DNA of 64,000 bases. Origin: Himantopus leucocephalus (lineage: Eukaryota > Chordata > Aves > Charadriiformes > Recurvirostridae). The translations under genes were made by a program, and so were the position numbers. This document shows positions 42,501 through 55,900 of this stretch, in pieces. Every line of letters starts with the position of its first letter. Within the stretch, counting starts at the first letter, position 1. The notes below the pieces were generated by a model. It was given only the letters and a program-made list of their open reading frames with translations, did not search any database and was not told the origin of the DNA. The stretch is taken from contig RSEF01000005.1 of the NCBI GenBank assembly GCA_003993805.1, positions 40,747,622 through 40,811,621 on the forward strand, given 5' to 3'.

Positions 42501-45500
42501 GGTTAAAATTCAGTATTTGGAGATCATTCAGATTTTTTTCAACTGGGTTCTTTTATATGTCTAGTTTGGGTTAACATCTAAAGATTTGTTGGTTTTTTTT
42601 TCAGTGGAGCAATGTAAACCACTCTGACTTCATTGATACTGCCGGGGCCATGTTTCGATCTGCTATTTCGCTCCTGAAACCCTCAGGGACTGCAGTCCGT
42701 CAGCTGCCCCCAAGCGTTGCTAAAATAGATCCAGAGAGCCGAGCCATGTTCCCTCTTGGAATGGGGCATGCGACAGAGTATGTTCAGCACCGCGTGGCTC
42801 TTATTGGGTAAGGTCCCCAGTGGTAGCCCTTGTGTGAGTGGGTGGCATGTGGTTAGAAATAGCAACTCCCTAGTCAACAAATTAGATGGTTAGAAATAAT
42901 TTATAGATTCAGTTTGACTTTATCCAGGCCCAGTTTGTACNGCCCTTGTGTGAGTGGGTGGCATGTGGTTAGAAATAGCAACTCCTAGTCAACAAATTAG
43001 ATGGTTAGAAATAATTTATAGTTTCAGTTTGACTTTATCCAGGCCCAGTTTGTATTATGTGCTCTTGTGCCAACAAAGTCCTTTTGTATGAATAGCTTTC
43101 TGTCCATTGCATGTGCTTTCAACATAAATTGCGAGATAATTATTTCCCCTTTTCTCGTTTGTGTAGTCTGCCGAAACAGCCCACTATCATGCTGGACCTG
43201 TACTTCCCCAAACCTTGTAGCAGCCATTCTGTGTACCAGTTTGAGTTTTAAACTCACCTTTGTTGAATACAAATGACAAAACTTACAAATTATTCTGGAT
43301 GGGATGTCATAGGCTTTTATACAGTGGTCTATAGAAATAGGAAAATAGCTCATCTTTAGCATTCTAAGGTTGCATGTACTTTTTTCTCCACCACAGCTGC
43401 AATATGCTGTTAGCTTACAGTAGTTCTTAGATGCTCTGTTACACTTCAGATACTTTTCATCTTTCCAACTTGTGAGCTGGTTTGTGCTTGGGAGCACTCT
43501 GTGCTTTATAGCTTGTTCAAGTGCACGATCTTACATTTCATACCCAAACTTCATTTCATTTCTCTAAGACTCCCTCATCAGTATGTCTGGGTTTGTCCTT
43601 TACAGATAAGTCTGCTCATAAAAGAACCTGATTTTGCTTCTGTTCGAGGATATCCTGCTTCTCCTTTGTATTCATGATGTCCGTCTACTTTGTGTTTGTG
43701 AAATATGCCAATAATACACTTCCTCTTGTGCTAAGGTCACTTCAAAAACATTAAGGCCTGTTCCACATGTGATATGAGAGGACTTTGGCTAGTCACCTCT
43801 TTATAAGTTTTCCTTTCAGAACTGCTTTTTGTTATCATCTCCCCTTTGTCTTGCTTCTTACAACTGGAGAGGCAGTCAGGTTGTTCAGCATAGCATGCAA
43901 GGAGGTACTGGATAAAGTACGTGTTATGTATGCTGCTGTAAGGTGGTGCTCATTGCAAAGAGGTGAGGAGTGCTATGCTGATCCCGTCTGGGGTTTGTCA
44001 GCCATTAAGGCATTCTCCAAGAAGGGATATAAATTTCTGTCTTCTCTTCCTCCAGGGATGCAGCGCACAGAGTCCACCCACTTGCAGGACAAGGTGTAAA
44101 CCTGGGCTTTGGCGACATTGCATGTTTAGCTCATCACCTCAGTGCAGCAGCCTTCAATGGGAGTGATCTGGGTAAGGATCCAAGACAATGAAGTGGCAGT
44201 GAGACGATTAGTCTCTTACAGGCCTTCCCTGCTAACATCAGGACGAGCATTGTCTCTGCTGCAGGTTAAGCCTGCTACTAGCTTGTGTTTCAAAGGCACA
44301 AGCGTATTTGAAGCAGAACTGTTTCGATGACCACTGGCTGTGGAGCAGTTAAAGATTCTTGGATGCAGTTTCCATCCCGCAAATCTCACAGCTGCTTTTA
44401 ACAAAGAAAGTTCTGCAGGATGGTAGTGAAAGAGGTGGTGAGATAAATGCCACTAGCTGATGGAGGAAGGCCTTTATTAAGATGGACGGGTTTTCTGTTC
44501 TCTTTCTGTGTTTTTAGTTGTCAGTGGAAACTGCTGTATAGGTTAAGGTGCACAACTGTTTGTGGCAAGTCAATTTTAATAGAAGCATTCAACTATCTCT
44601 TCCAGGCTCCTTAAAACATCTCTTAAAGTTTGAGACAGAACGTCAGAGGCACAACGTCTCCTTGATAGCTGCTATTGATGTGCTGAAGAGGCTTTACTCC
44701 ACAAGGCTGGCTCCCTTAGTGTTACTGAGGACATGGGGATTGCAAGCAACAAATGCTCTGCCTCCTGTCAAAGTAAGAATCTCACTTTAGTGAGGGCTGT
44801 AGGAAGAGTCCAGAACTACTCTTGAAACATGGGCAAGCTGGTGAAGATTATTGCTATGAAACATTTCTTGGTTGGAAAATATTAACTTGTTCAAACTGAG
44901 GTTTTGTGTCCTGAATGAGCCTGCGGAGTTCCTGAATAACTGACGGCTCAGTAGTAACTGTTTTCTCCTGCAGCACAAGGGAAGATAAGGGATCTAAGTG
45001 TCTGTACTTTGCATCAGTAGTGACAGGTTTGAAGTCCTTAGAAGTCTTTGGCTTTATTTTGCTATGGAATGAAAATGTGGAACCTTGAACTGCATTCCAG
45101 AATGCACTATGAAAAAGCAGACACATCTTCTCTAAGAATAAGACATCAGGTGACTTGACAGATGTGATGTGCAGCTCAAACAAGTTACCTGTTTCTGTGC
45201 TGTTTTGCCTTGTAAATTGTTCTCTCATGGCAGAAGTGCAAGTCTCTCTAATGGCAGTTACCTGAGGAAGGCAGTGGTGGGGAGGTTCAGTCTTAAACAC
45301 AGACCCTCCATTTGCAGCCTATTTGCCTAAATTCCACACAGTCTTGACCTAGTTGCTGGATTTTCATGAGGTTCCTTAAGCCACCTGCTCCCAAGCACCC
45401 TCAAATTAGATTCCTCATTTTTGGATATGAATGTTTTCTTCTACAAATCAAGTCACTTTACTATTAAGCACAGGTGCCCTGTTTCCTTTGTGCTATGGTC

Positions 45501-45935
45501 ACAGTTAAGACACTGAATTGAAGAGCAGTAAATTCCTAAGGCGTAGTAGCTGCCACTGGCAAGGTGTTGTTATTAGTTGCACCAAAAGAGGACTACGCTG
45601 CTGCTTCAGTGCTCAGAATTTTTTTTCCCGTTTCTCTGTTTAAAGCAGAAAACCAAATGAAGACTTCTTTTCTGAGCACAGAACTTGTCGGTAACACCTC
45701 TGTTTTGTGCTACTTGGGAAGGAAAGGAATGCTGCAACTTCTTCAGTTTTCTAGTGTACAGGGGTAGGTGCCCTGCACTTGGCCAGACAGGCTGACAAAG
45801 AACTGTTGTCCATATATATAAAAGGGCAGGAGACTATAGCTGCTTTGTAGAATGTATGCTTATTGTCAGTTTACGAGTTACTTTTGCCTTTTTCTTCTCT
45901 TTTAGGAGCAAATCATGGCTTTTGCCAGCAAGTGA
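36504..45935 (+). CDS. COQ6: COQ6, mitochondrial FAD-dependent ubiquinone biosynthesis monooxygenase
   Basis: COQ6 hydroxylates the ring of the coenzyme Q precursor at C5, on the matrix face of the inner mitochondrial membrane as part of the CoQ synthesis complex. Twelve exons: 36504-36663, 38353-38487, 39204-39262, 40399-40522, 40966-41096, 41496-41603, 41706-41768, 42097-42204, 42605-42807, 44056-44171, 44606-44772, 45906-45935. All are AG/GT and phase-matched; the sum is 1404 nt, 467 residues, against 468 as I recall for human. The Arg-rich, acid-free first 30 residues look like a mitochondrial presequence. FAD-binding GGGMVG is at about 41-46, the GADG motif at about 205-208, and the second FAD motif [16 protein letters not shown] at about 364-379. 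The exon 3 donor, CAG|GTGCCT, is weak. The polyadenylation signal AATAAA is at 46035-46040. Confidence 0.98.
42826..43056 (+). repeat. Near-identical 115-base duplication around a single N (COQ6 intron 9)
   Basis: Bases 42826-42940 recur from 42942 after the single N at 42941, differing by about a base or two. It lies just after COQ6 exon 9 and does not affect coding sequence. Side-by-side placement of overlapping contig ends is the likely cause. Confidence 0.85.
44854..45261 (-). CDS. Candidate antisense two-exon frame nested in COQ6 intron 11, unidentified
   Basis: On the minus strand a segment bounded by CTTCCTCAG| and |GTAACTTG (45261-45189, [16 protein letters not shown]...) is followed by a pyrimidine-containing acceptor GAATGCAG| at 45089. 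The joined frame keeps phase and runs [16 protein letters not shown]..., [13 protein letters not shown]..., [20 protein letters not shown] to TAG at 44854. The joined part is 102 residues. The same register is also open across the 99-base intervening piece, so an unspliced frame of nearly 150 codons is possible. No ATG-start exon was found upstream. The composition (Lys, Gln, Glu, helical stretches) looks protein-like, but I recognise no family. It could be the 3' end of a nested gene, an old pseudogene fragment or chance. Confidence 0.25.
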   Translation of the reverse strand, partial: VTAIRETCTSAMREQFTRQNSTETGNLFELHITSVKSPDVLFLEKMCLLFHSAFWNAVQGSTFSFHSKIKPKTSKDFKPVTTDAKYRHLDPLSSLVLQEKTVTTEPSVIQELRRLIQDTKPQFEQVNIFQPRNVS

Positions 45936-46040
45936 TCTGTTGTCAGTTTGGAACAGCAGCGTGCCAGTGAATGCATTGGCCTTAAAAGGACTGTGACTGA
46001 CTTGAATCTTTGAATTGTGTTATTTTAATTTAACAATAAA

Positions 46041-49000
46041 ACTGAGGGATTGAGCTGTGTATCATCCACTGGTTTATGCAAAAGTTCTGTCTCGTCTGCT
46101 CTTCTCAAGAGGATTTAGGGTCTCTTCCTGCAGTACTGTGATGTCTTCAGCCACAGAACTAGCTGTACTTCTAATTTAGGCCTTTTGAATTGAAAACTGA
46201 GGTGGAAAAAGCTGTCTGTCTTTTGGCAAATGCAGTGCTGAATTTTGCCAGCTACAACATTTGCTGCTTAATTACTTTGAGTTGTCTCTGATGTGTTTTC
46301 TAGAGCTGTAATGTCACTCCTGGGTTCTTACCACTTCCTGGACTCAGAAAGGAGGGGTAGTTCTCAGCAGAGGGAGACAACTCATGGTGGCAGACATGTT
46401 TTAAAGCTCTAATCTGTCTCTCTTTCACCCTTTTCCATGCCCTTCTCTTAGCGCTTTATTTAATAATGTTGTTTCTTGTGGAACGGGCTAGTCTTAAAGG
46501 CTTCATGAAAAAGAGATGCAAGACAACAGTACGATCTAGGAAAGAAAACTGCACCACAACATCTTGAATATTGTTAAAAATGCTTTAATTACTAAAATAG
46601 ACATTCAAGATATTCTGTCTTAGGTTCCAAACACCAGCCTCCTGCATGAGACATTTGACACTCACAAAATTAAGTGAGCACTGCCCATGGGCAAGACTTA
46701 CACATGTGGCTGACCAGTATCAGGAATTAACATCAGAAAGAATGAAACATAAGTTTTGAACTGAAAGCCATTAGTTGTGCTTCTACAGTCACTCATATTA
46801 AGCAGTTCCTGTTAGTGACTGACTAAAAGACATTATGAAGGAGGAGAGAAAAATGAGGGCTGCGAGTAGAACTCTTCTCTTAAAAGGCTGCTTAGTCTTT
46901 AGTTAAGCTAATAAATAATCTCATTGCACTAGGGTAAGTGCGAGGACTTGACTGGCTTCTCTAGATCCCCCACCCACCTTGAGTAGTTCAGATGTAAACA
47001 GCAGGGGCTCAGTTCTGCAATTTCTTGCAAAAGAAACCTTTGAGCAGAGTTTTGTTTCTCTCATGACTGCAGGATCAGGCCCCTGAGAGAGAGCAGCAGT
47101 TTTGCTTCAGGTAATGAATTGTGCCACTGACAAAGGAAAGCCCTGAGCATTCAGATTTAATGCAACTTTGGTACTGGGAAGCAGATGCTCCCACCTAGCA
47201 TTTGTGGTACCAGAGTCTGAGGCAAAGAACACAGAAAAGAAGCTTCCTGTGCACGGTACCTGCCTTGTTCTAGACCATCCTCCCTTCAGACAAAACCAAA
47301 CCCTTAAGACTCCTCAGGGCTAGCGTCTATTCAGTTGGCAGTTAAGCTGCTGCTGCTTGTTCCTTACATATAACATCCCACCTTCCCTTCCTATTTCAAA
47401 TACAGCCTCGCTGCTTATGACTATGCCCCAAGATCTCCTAAGAGTTTGTCACAGCACTGGCTCAGACTGAAAGATGACTTTTGGATTACTAAATTAGCTA
47501 GTTCTCAGCAGGAGCACGGCCTGGCTAGTAACCACTGCATCCTGCTTTGTGTTCTCCAAGAATACAAAAAATGAATAGAATTGTTCACTGAAGACAAAAT
47601 GAATGCGTTTGCAGTCACCTTGTTGTGCAGACCAGAACATATACGAACTTTTGCCAAACACTAGGAAGGGGAATAAGAAATGTTTGTGGTTGAGAAGAGG
47701 CCGCAACTACTTTCTCCATGTTCAAACAGAAGCTCGTAGTGAGGAAGGAACAGAAGGTTTAGCGTGACACACAGGAATTTCCCAACATGGATCTCAAAAC
47801 AGCTTCTGGTAAGGAGTAGTACAGGTAGGATAAGCATTGCATATTTCAAAGAAACAGCCTGAAATTACAGCAAGGTGTCAGTGGTGGAATGAGTATCAGT
47901 AGCTCCATTCCCAACCCGTGGACTCCTGTTGCTGACAGAACTTGTTCAATCAAAAGCACACCTTGCACCCTAGCGCCGTAAAACCTGAGATGTGAGAACA
48001 AGGGTAGCTTAATCAGCCACAGTCAAACCTGCGCGGCTAACTCAAGGAAGCGGACTAATGTTCACAGTAAGGCAAACTTCTAAGTCTCCAAATTGCTTGG
48101 CAAGATTAGTGAGGGCATGAGCGTGCTACTTCCCCCCCCTTGCTGGGAATTGCCAATTATTTTCAAATCCAGTTTGCAGAGAAGGTAGCGTGAGGGCAGT
48201 CTTTGGTTTTACAGAAGTGGGAAAGGTGTGTTATACCAAATAGGTAACTGCAAATGCCTGACAGGAAAGTGTTCGTCACAAGTGATCAATGGATAAAAGC
48301 TTCCCTTAGTCACCTGAGTAATACCTCTCTGTTCTTATGACTGGGGTAAATTCATTTTTACCTTACGCATTCCATGGTCAGTAAAAGATACTGATTTTTG
48401 ATGAGCTAGCTGCCAACTATTTAATGGGGTGGAAAAGTTGTCTCCACAGCTGTTTCTATTTAGGACAATGCAAGGTCTGCACTTGGAGCCTCAAGGTATT
48501 GGAGCAATCTTCATGTTCTCTATAGCTAATTAAACAAGAAATCCAGGTTCCTACAGCCCAGCTGTACACCATTTTGGGACCATTTTTCGAGTCCAATTAA
48601 AGAGAAATGAAGTTTAAAACAATTTAAAATGAACAAGGGATAAGCAAGCAAAGCTACTTCTGCTCTTGTTCTCCCTCTGTTTCTGATCCTAATTCCACTC
48701 TACCTATTTTCATCTATTAAACAACTGAAAAAACAACTTGTTTCACCACAGCTCTGCGTTCAGAGGAGGTTCCTAAGGAGAGTGCAGGAAGTGATAAGCC
48801 CCAACTTTCAGATAGGAAACCACCGCTTAGAGCTCACTCTGACAAAATAGCCTGTGGTCCAGCAGGTCTCTCCAGGCTGTGCAATGCCTATTATTTCCCT
48901 TCTGCTAGCTAAACTTGACTCTTTGGTGAGCTGATTTAACTCAAGTTTGGTGTCGTGAATTGGTTCACCAAAGAACCTGAGGAGCACCAGCATCAGAGAA

Positions 49001-49950
49001 AAGAAGGCTGTGGGAGTGCCTTGCTGAGAGCAGGGACACAGAACTGCCTCACACGGCAAAGTGAGCTATCAGAAATGGTGTTTCATCTGACTGCACCCTC
49101 AATTTCCCTGTGGGTGTAATGTGACAAGCATTTCTTTTGGCAGCGGAGTTTAAATAGCTGGCACTGCTGCCTCGTTGTGCCAGCACAACTATGTGTTACG
49201 ACTACATGCCAAATGAATCAAGTTGTCAGGTCTGGTATAGCTGCACAGGCTTGTAAAGGGCAGCAAAAGGGACCACAAACAGTCAGGCACACATTGAGCT
49301 CAGGAAGTGATTGCTGCCTAAAGAAATGCTTGGTAAATTACCACCTATGTTTTAGCCAACATCTTTCCCAAAACCATACCCAAAGTGTGCTTGTAGCAGG
49401 CCCCTTCTTGAAAGACTAGAGTCTCCCTGCAATTTATTAGCTAAGCTAACAGCCAGGTATTTGGAACGCTGAGGCTGACAGCATCCAGTCATTCACTTTT
49501 CTCTGAATGACTGTTGATACCATCTTTAATTTCTGTACTTAACATCTCACAAGCAAACTTAAGTTATGTATGTTTAAAATAAAAGGGGGAGGAGAAGTCA
49601 CGTGTCTGTAGTCTGCCACCACATGCCAGGTACTCGGTGCTTCTAGCAATGGGATGCTACACAAACGTGCTGGTGAAAGCTGGTTTTGAGCCCCTTTTGG
49701 ATACTCTGCTGGAGTTTAGGCCTTTTGACTTTCAGAAGGCAGCTTCTGGATCATTTATGGCAATCAAAATTATAAATCATACTGTGGCAACTCTCATTAC
49801 ACACGATGCCAATCCGAGGTGAAGATCTGTTCTATAGCTTTGGTCCATGTTCTGCTGTGTGACCAATTCCAGCTGAATCAACGTACCTGGAGATTTCAGT
49901 CTGTTTTCTCAGCCTTTCAGAAATGCTGAAGTCCACAGGAATGTCACAGC
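46041..49950 (-). other. ENTPD5: COQ6-ENTPD5 tail-to-tail interval; probable ENTPD5 3' UTR
   Basis: COQ6 ends shortly after its AATAAA at 46035-46040. ENTPD5 ends its coding part at 49951 on the opposite strand. I see no coding sequence between. On the minus strand an AATAAA lies at 46455-46460 and an ATTAAA at 46584-46589, either of which could end a 3' UTR of about 3.4 kb. Extent of the UTR is inference. Confidence 0.5.
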
Positions 49951-52900
49951 TCAATAGGTTATTCCCAGAGACTGCAGTAGGTGAAAGGTAGCACCCAAAG
50001 TCCAGCTTGTCTCTATGTTGTTCACTTTCTTTGTTAACTATAAAGGAAGAAAAAGTTGTTCCCAACCGTTCTCTAGATTCATATATTGTACAGATGACAG
50101 CAACTACATGTAACGACCCTGCAAAGACTCAGTAGATAATTAGCCAGAAAAATGAACTAATGTATGTTGATTGATAACAGAAATTTGGAAGCTGGCTTTG
50201 GGATTTAACTGTTTTTTTCTCACCTGTAAGAGCGTGTTGTCCCTAAATCCAAAACCTTCCTTTAGTAAAGCAGTGATGTAAGTGAGATCCATGCAGAGGA
50301 AAGGACTGGCTGAGTTGTACCTCTCCATGTTATCACAGACTAGAGAAGGAGGAGAAAAAAAAAATGGATCTCAGCAAAATAAAGCAGCTTTCATCTACAT
50401 TATACATTTGAACTGACCTCAAGCCAAAGCCTACTAAAACAAGCCACCCACTTCTATTAACGGGTACGTATGACACACGGTACGTGCTACACAGCTGTTC
50501 TATAATGTTGAGGAATAAACCATATTGTACTTCCACTTTCTCTTAAATCCATCATAAGTACATCTTCCATTACAGCAACATAATCCACATAGCTGTTTTG
50601 AAGTCTGAATCTCTGCTCAGCTGATAACTGGCAGGGAGTTGGTTATTACTTAGTCCTTCAAGAACACAGCATCATTTGTCTTCCTTGTCAGTCTCCAAGG
50701 ATGGCTCCAGTAACGGATGCCACCTTGAACACTGGCAGTTTCTTTTATTTTTTTTTCAACCACACATGTCCAAGGATATGGAAGAGGCTATTGCCCAACC
50801 AGCCACTCCCTCACTGNACCACACATGTCCAAGGATATGGAAGAGACTATTGCCCAACCAGCCACTCCCTGACTATAGCCAAGTCAAGATTCCACAAGTA
50901 AGGGCGACAGTGACTAGGAAATGGATTTACACTAAATGTCATCTTCTGGGGCTACTGTTACTGCCCTGTTCTACAAGCATCAAGAGCAGAGTTCACTTCT
51001 TTTTAGAAACCAATAAGCACCATCCTCCTACTATTGAAATGAGAAAGAGGAGCACTAATTTAGGGTCACAGAATTGATCTCCTGATGCTCTAAAGCTAAA
51101 TCAATCGTTTGATGGTGTTAGATAACATCTTAGCCGCATCTTTGGAAATAAGCTCTCTCAGTATCCAGGGAAACAAAACCAACCAAACCAAACACAAACT
51201 TTAGAGCCTAATCCTCCTATTCAAAACTATCTGAGTTTCTAGGGAGATTACGTTTAAATGAACAATCATTAGAATTTAGGTCCTATTTTACAACAAAGTC
51301 CGTCCTGAACTACGTAATTAAGCATCTTCCAGTGACAAATATGTCTACTAATCATCATGAGGATGATAACAATTCAGAGGTAAAGTCTTGCTCTGTAAGC
51401 TAAAGTTCTAGCCATCAGTAGCATGGCACAGTGGGAGCTCTTTTTTTCACAGGAGGAGGTACAAAACTAGAACGAGCATTCAGGAAAAAAAGTCATGGGG
51501 AGGGAAAGGAATGCAGAAGAGGCTGTCAGACTTAAACAACCTCTGCTCTCTCCCTCCATTTTGTTAGAGATTAAAAAGGATTTAAGGTGACCGACTTACA
51601 GAAGCCAGCACTCTCCGAAACTCAGAGAGTTGTGTTTGACAGGAGCTCTTGATACAGCAAATTCACTTTCTTTTGTACTGACATTTATGAACTATCTCCC
51701 TCCTCTCCTGAATAGAACTGTGAAGCCGCTAACACTTTGTTTCCTCTTGCTGCTCTTCAGTACTTTCTTTTGCAACAGCTACAGGTGTTGGCTAATAAAA
51801 GCTCAGTAACATAACATGGAAGGTATAAGTGGAATGAGGGTTAAACAAACTTTTTTTTAAGAGTCAAACTCACATTATGTACTGCCTACAGACATTCATA
51901 TTTTTGTTATTTCTCATCCCCACCAGTTTCCCAAGTCTCATGACTATTACCTTCTTTGGCTTTTCTTTCAAAATCTCTCACTTCCAGAACACCTCCCTGT
52001 TCACAATCTGAAAAGGAAGAGGTGAGCAAACATCATCATAGACCTGAAAGCATTTGTGTTCTATATCTAAGTTGACCCTAGAGTGCAACTCAGTGATGCT
52101 GGGCTAGGAGTGAGATCTGTTGGTAACAGAGGACAGAGCGGCAAGTATAACCGGAGCTCAGAGCACAAATCTCATCTGCTGAACTCTGAACAAACTGCAC
52201 TGACAGATACAACGTTCATTCCCTGAAGGTATTTTGTGTATATCCTCTTTCTCAACACCGTTCCTTTTCCCTGCTCCCCATGGCTCCAGCCTCCAGGGTT
52301 CCTCTGTCTACCTTCTGCTTGACATGGTCACACGTAGTACATTATCCCAAACCAATTTACCAATTAGGTTGGTGTCAACTGCACGATCATAGTAATAGGA
52401 GAAGGCATAGAAGGAACTTCCACGAATCTCATCTGGTTGGTGCAGTTTCCCTTCGACAACCTTGAGTACTTCCAAGTAGCAAGGCTTGAATCCTGTTTCT
52501 CCTGTCAGGACAAACACAGAGGGGGTGAGCCAGAGAAGCATGTTCAGGAAATGGAAGAATCAGTGGCAATAGGATGAAAAATGGAAGAAGCAGAGATTAA
52601 AGCATCAGAANNNNNNNNNNNNNNNNNNNNNNNNNNNNNNNNNNNNNNNNNNNNNNNNNNNNNNNNNNNNNNNNNNNNNNNNNNNNNNNNNNNNNNNNNN
52701 NNNNNNNNNNCCCCTTGTACAGCAAAGCACCATCAGTCACCAAAGGGGTCTTTTCTAGTCACTGATGGTAGCAGCTCCACCCTCCATATGCAGCATTAGG
52801 GATAGGATATGAAGAAATAGTTCCACAAGTGAGATACCCTACCAGTTATTGTACCCTAACGCAGCCCGAGTTTTTGCACTTAGCTCAAAGCCTCAAGAAA

Positions 52901-55900
52901 AACTCTTATTTGCACAAGTAACTCTTAACGTTTCCTGTAAAGGTAGCACTTGTAATAAGAGATCACAGCTAGAATATGGAGAGTACAGGCCAGCTACTCT
53001 TACAGCTTCAGATTTTTCTTTGGCTCTGTCAAAAGTCCACATCTATGACTGGCCAGGTATCCTTCATTACCCAAGGTAACTGATGCAGTATTTGCAAAGG
53101 AAAAACTCAGATTCTGGAGACAAGACCTATCTTACAAGAAGCAACAAGTCTCCTTAGTTTACCTTCTTTGTTGCCACCATACCGGTACTTCACTCCCCCA
53201 AAGTGCCACTCTGCCTCCAGCTGCTTTGGTAAACAAGAACTGCGGAACATTTGTCCATCCACAGCTAGAATGAAACCGGGGGGAGAGTTAGAAAGGATAA
53301 AATTTAACACAGTTATTGATCAATATGCAGAATCACAAAGGAAAAGGCTGAAAGATCGTCATCAAGGTCTTTAAGCAAAAGTACAGAAATCTGATGGATT
53401 TGATGGGTGCTGCAAAAACTGATTATGAATTAAGGACCAGTCTCAGTCTAGAAAAGTTGTGTCCATTTTGTTCTGCAAGCTGCAGAGCAGCTGGGCTTGG
53501 CATTTGTTAAGGAGAGATAAGTGGTACAAGGATATCTGGGTAATGGCTGTTCACCACAAGAAATGAGAGGTAATAAATTAAACACACAGATACACAAACC
53601 ATAACAAACAGCAGATAACCGAGACAAACAAAGCAACTGAGCAATGAAGACAAAAACTCCTAAACCGCTGATCAATGGCCTCTACAGAATCTACTGACGG
53701 TGGAACCCTTGAAGGGTTCAACCAGAAATACTGTAACTTATAAGAGGAGAATATGATTATTGTGGCCAGCACAGGTCTCACAGAAAAAGCAAACTTCTTA
53801 CAGAATGGTTGAGGGGGATTGTGGGACTGCGTAAAATTTACTATGGGATGTTTATGGGAAGGCTCAAAGGCAGGGAAAGGGGGAATCAAGGGATCAGGGA
53901 AGCACAAATGTGGGAAAACGGAAGGGACGATAAAAGGAGGCAATCACAACTAAGCAGGCAGCTGGTCAGTATGCTTTTCTGGCTGAGCTGCGTGACCAAT
54001 CACTGCAGTGTGTCCGATCTTCTTCTTAAACCCTATTCCCAACTATTTTTGATTTGAGTACATTCCAGTGATTAACACAAGTCCATCTAGCTGGCAAGTA
54101 AGAATTCAGAAGGTGGAAAGACCTCATGTCCTGGCCAGGGACTGGACAAAAGGCCCAAGGTCTGGGCACAAAGACTGGAAGGACTTAAGGTCTGGGTCAG
54201 ACTGGAAAGACTCAGGAATGTGAGTATGCATTCAGGTTAGTGAATGAGAGTGTGTGTGATATGCTGATGGACTTCAAGCTAGACTAGTCAGTGAATACAA
54301 CAGGAGGCCTGGGGGAACACAGCGGGCCACGCAGACACCAGAGAGACCTATAAAGTGGGTTTGGCCTAAGCAGCAATCCTTAGGAGAAGGATCTGCTGTT
54401 TGTGTTTCTGTGGATGCCTGTTAAGCTGTGTGTTTGTGGCTGGCCAGGTCTATATGGTGTTCGTATGTTCCCATGTGTGCATTTCTGGAATTTGCACTCA
54501 GTCTCACTGCTGGCTAAACCTGGAAACAGGGAAAAGCAGCTGTCTCACAAGACAACTCCTTAACGAGTTTCCAGTCTGTTTCCAGACAGATCTATACCAG
54601 CAAAAACATAGAAAAGCACAAGATACAGAAGTGAAGACATGGGAAATGGGCGGCTGACACAAGACTAAGTCTAACCATCTCTTCAAAAATCTTGGATGTT
54701 TTATCATAGGAACATACCTTCCATATTCAAAGCTCCAAGTGTTGCTAGTCTGGCAGCTTTTAGTCCAAACCCCAAATAGCTGCAAACAAAGACAGACATT
54801 ACAATTTTAATTCTTGCACATCTGGTATGCTTCACCCATAGCCTCTTCTGAAATCCTGGAACACCCAAACCAAATTTCTTCCCTCTGCTTCCCACAAATC
54901 TCCCCTCTCTAAAACAGAGTTCCCTTTGGCAGAACAATTCCAAGTACCAAAAGAGTGACACAAACCCAAGAATTACAAAGAGCTGTAAAACAGGTAAATC
55001 TAAAACTACAGAAAGTGGTTAGAGCTGATGTGACATTTCTACAAGACATTCATGGAAAGCAAAAATGCACAAATGAGGGAGAAAGAAGGGTATGTGAGGA
55101 GTGCATGGGGAATGGGATGGGCATTCTTATGTCACACACACAAGACTATGCACTCTTAAGGCAGAACTAATCAGAAACTGCAGAATCTCCCACTAAATGG
55201 GAGCTGTGCCTTTGTGTGAAATTCACCTCTGTTTGACTCCACAGATTATTGCTATAGTCATTACAAGCTAGGATGTGAACAACATTTATGAGAATGTCAT
55301 TACACGTTGCTGGCTTCAGCAACACAGCTAGATTAAAAACCTGTTGGCCTTTCATTCCCATCCCTGTGTTTGGCTACTTATCCCTTTACTCACGTCAATA
55401 CAAATGTTTACAGAATAATCAGAGTTAAACTAACCTCCAGCTCACTCATTTTTTAGGAGATGATTTTCAATCTCAATTATTTTAAGTGATCTAATGGACT
55501 GCATTGGTAAATACAGCAATCAGCTACATCAGTAAATGTAAGCAGTAGAAGAGAAGGACTATTAAACCAGCTTTGCTGTCAAGTAAGCATATTCTGTAAC
55601 TGACTGAGATGATAGTCTTCACCCCACTAGTAACAGGCTGAAACCAACTCTCTATTATACATGGTCGAGTTCTCATTGGACTGTAAGTCATGCCGTTAAA
55701 CTCTCTGGATTTCACTGCAGACATCTCATAAACCTGTTAGCTTAACACAGTAAGCACAATTATATTATTCCAGGCTGAGTATTCCCTTCAATTGGTTCAA
55801 GAATCTGTTGTGCTCCATGGTCTGTATCAGTTGCCTGTGGTTGTCTCTCTTTGGTTTACATCAGTCTAGGTTTTACTTTTTGTTCAGCTGCTCATGAGAT

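Noticed and set aside
43024..43497. 157-codon minus-strand frame in COQ6 intron 9
   Set aside because: It partly overlaps the N-separated duplication, has no family resemblance and no convincing splice signals tied to it. Kept only as a chance frame.
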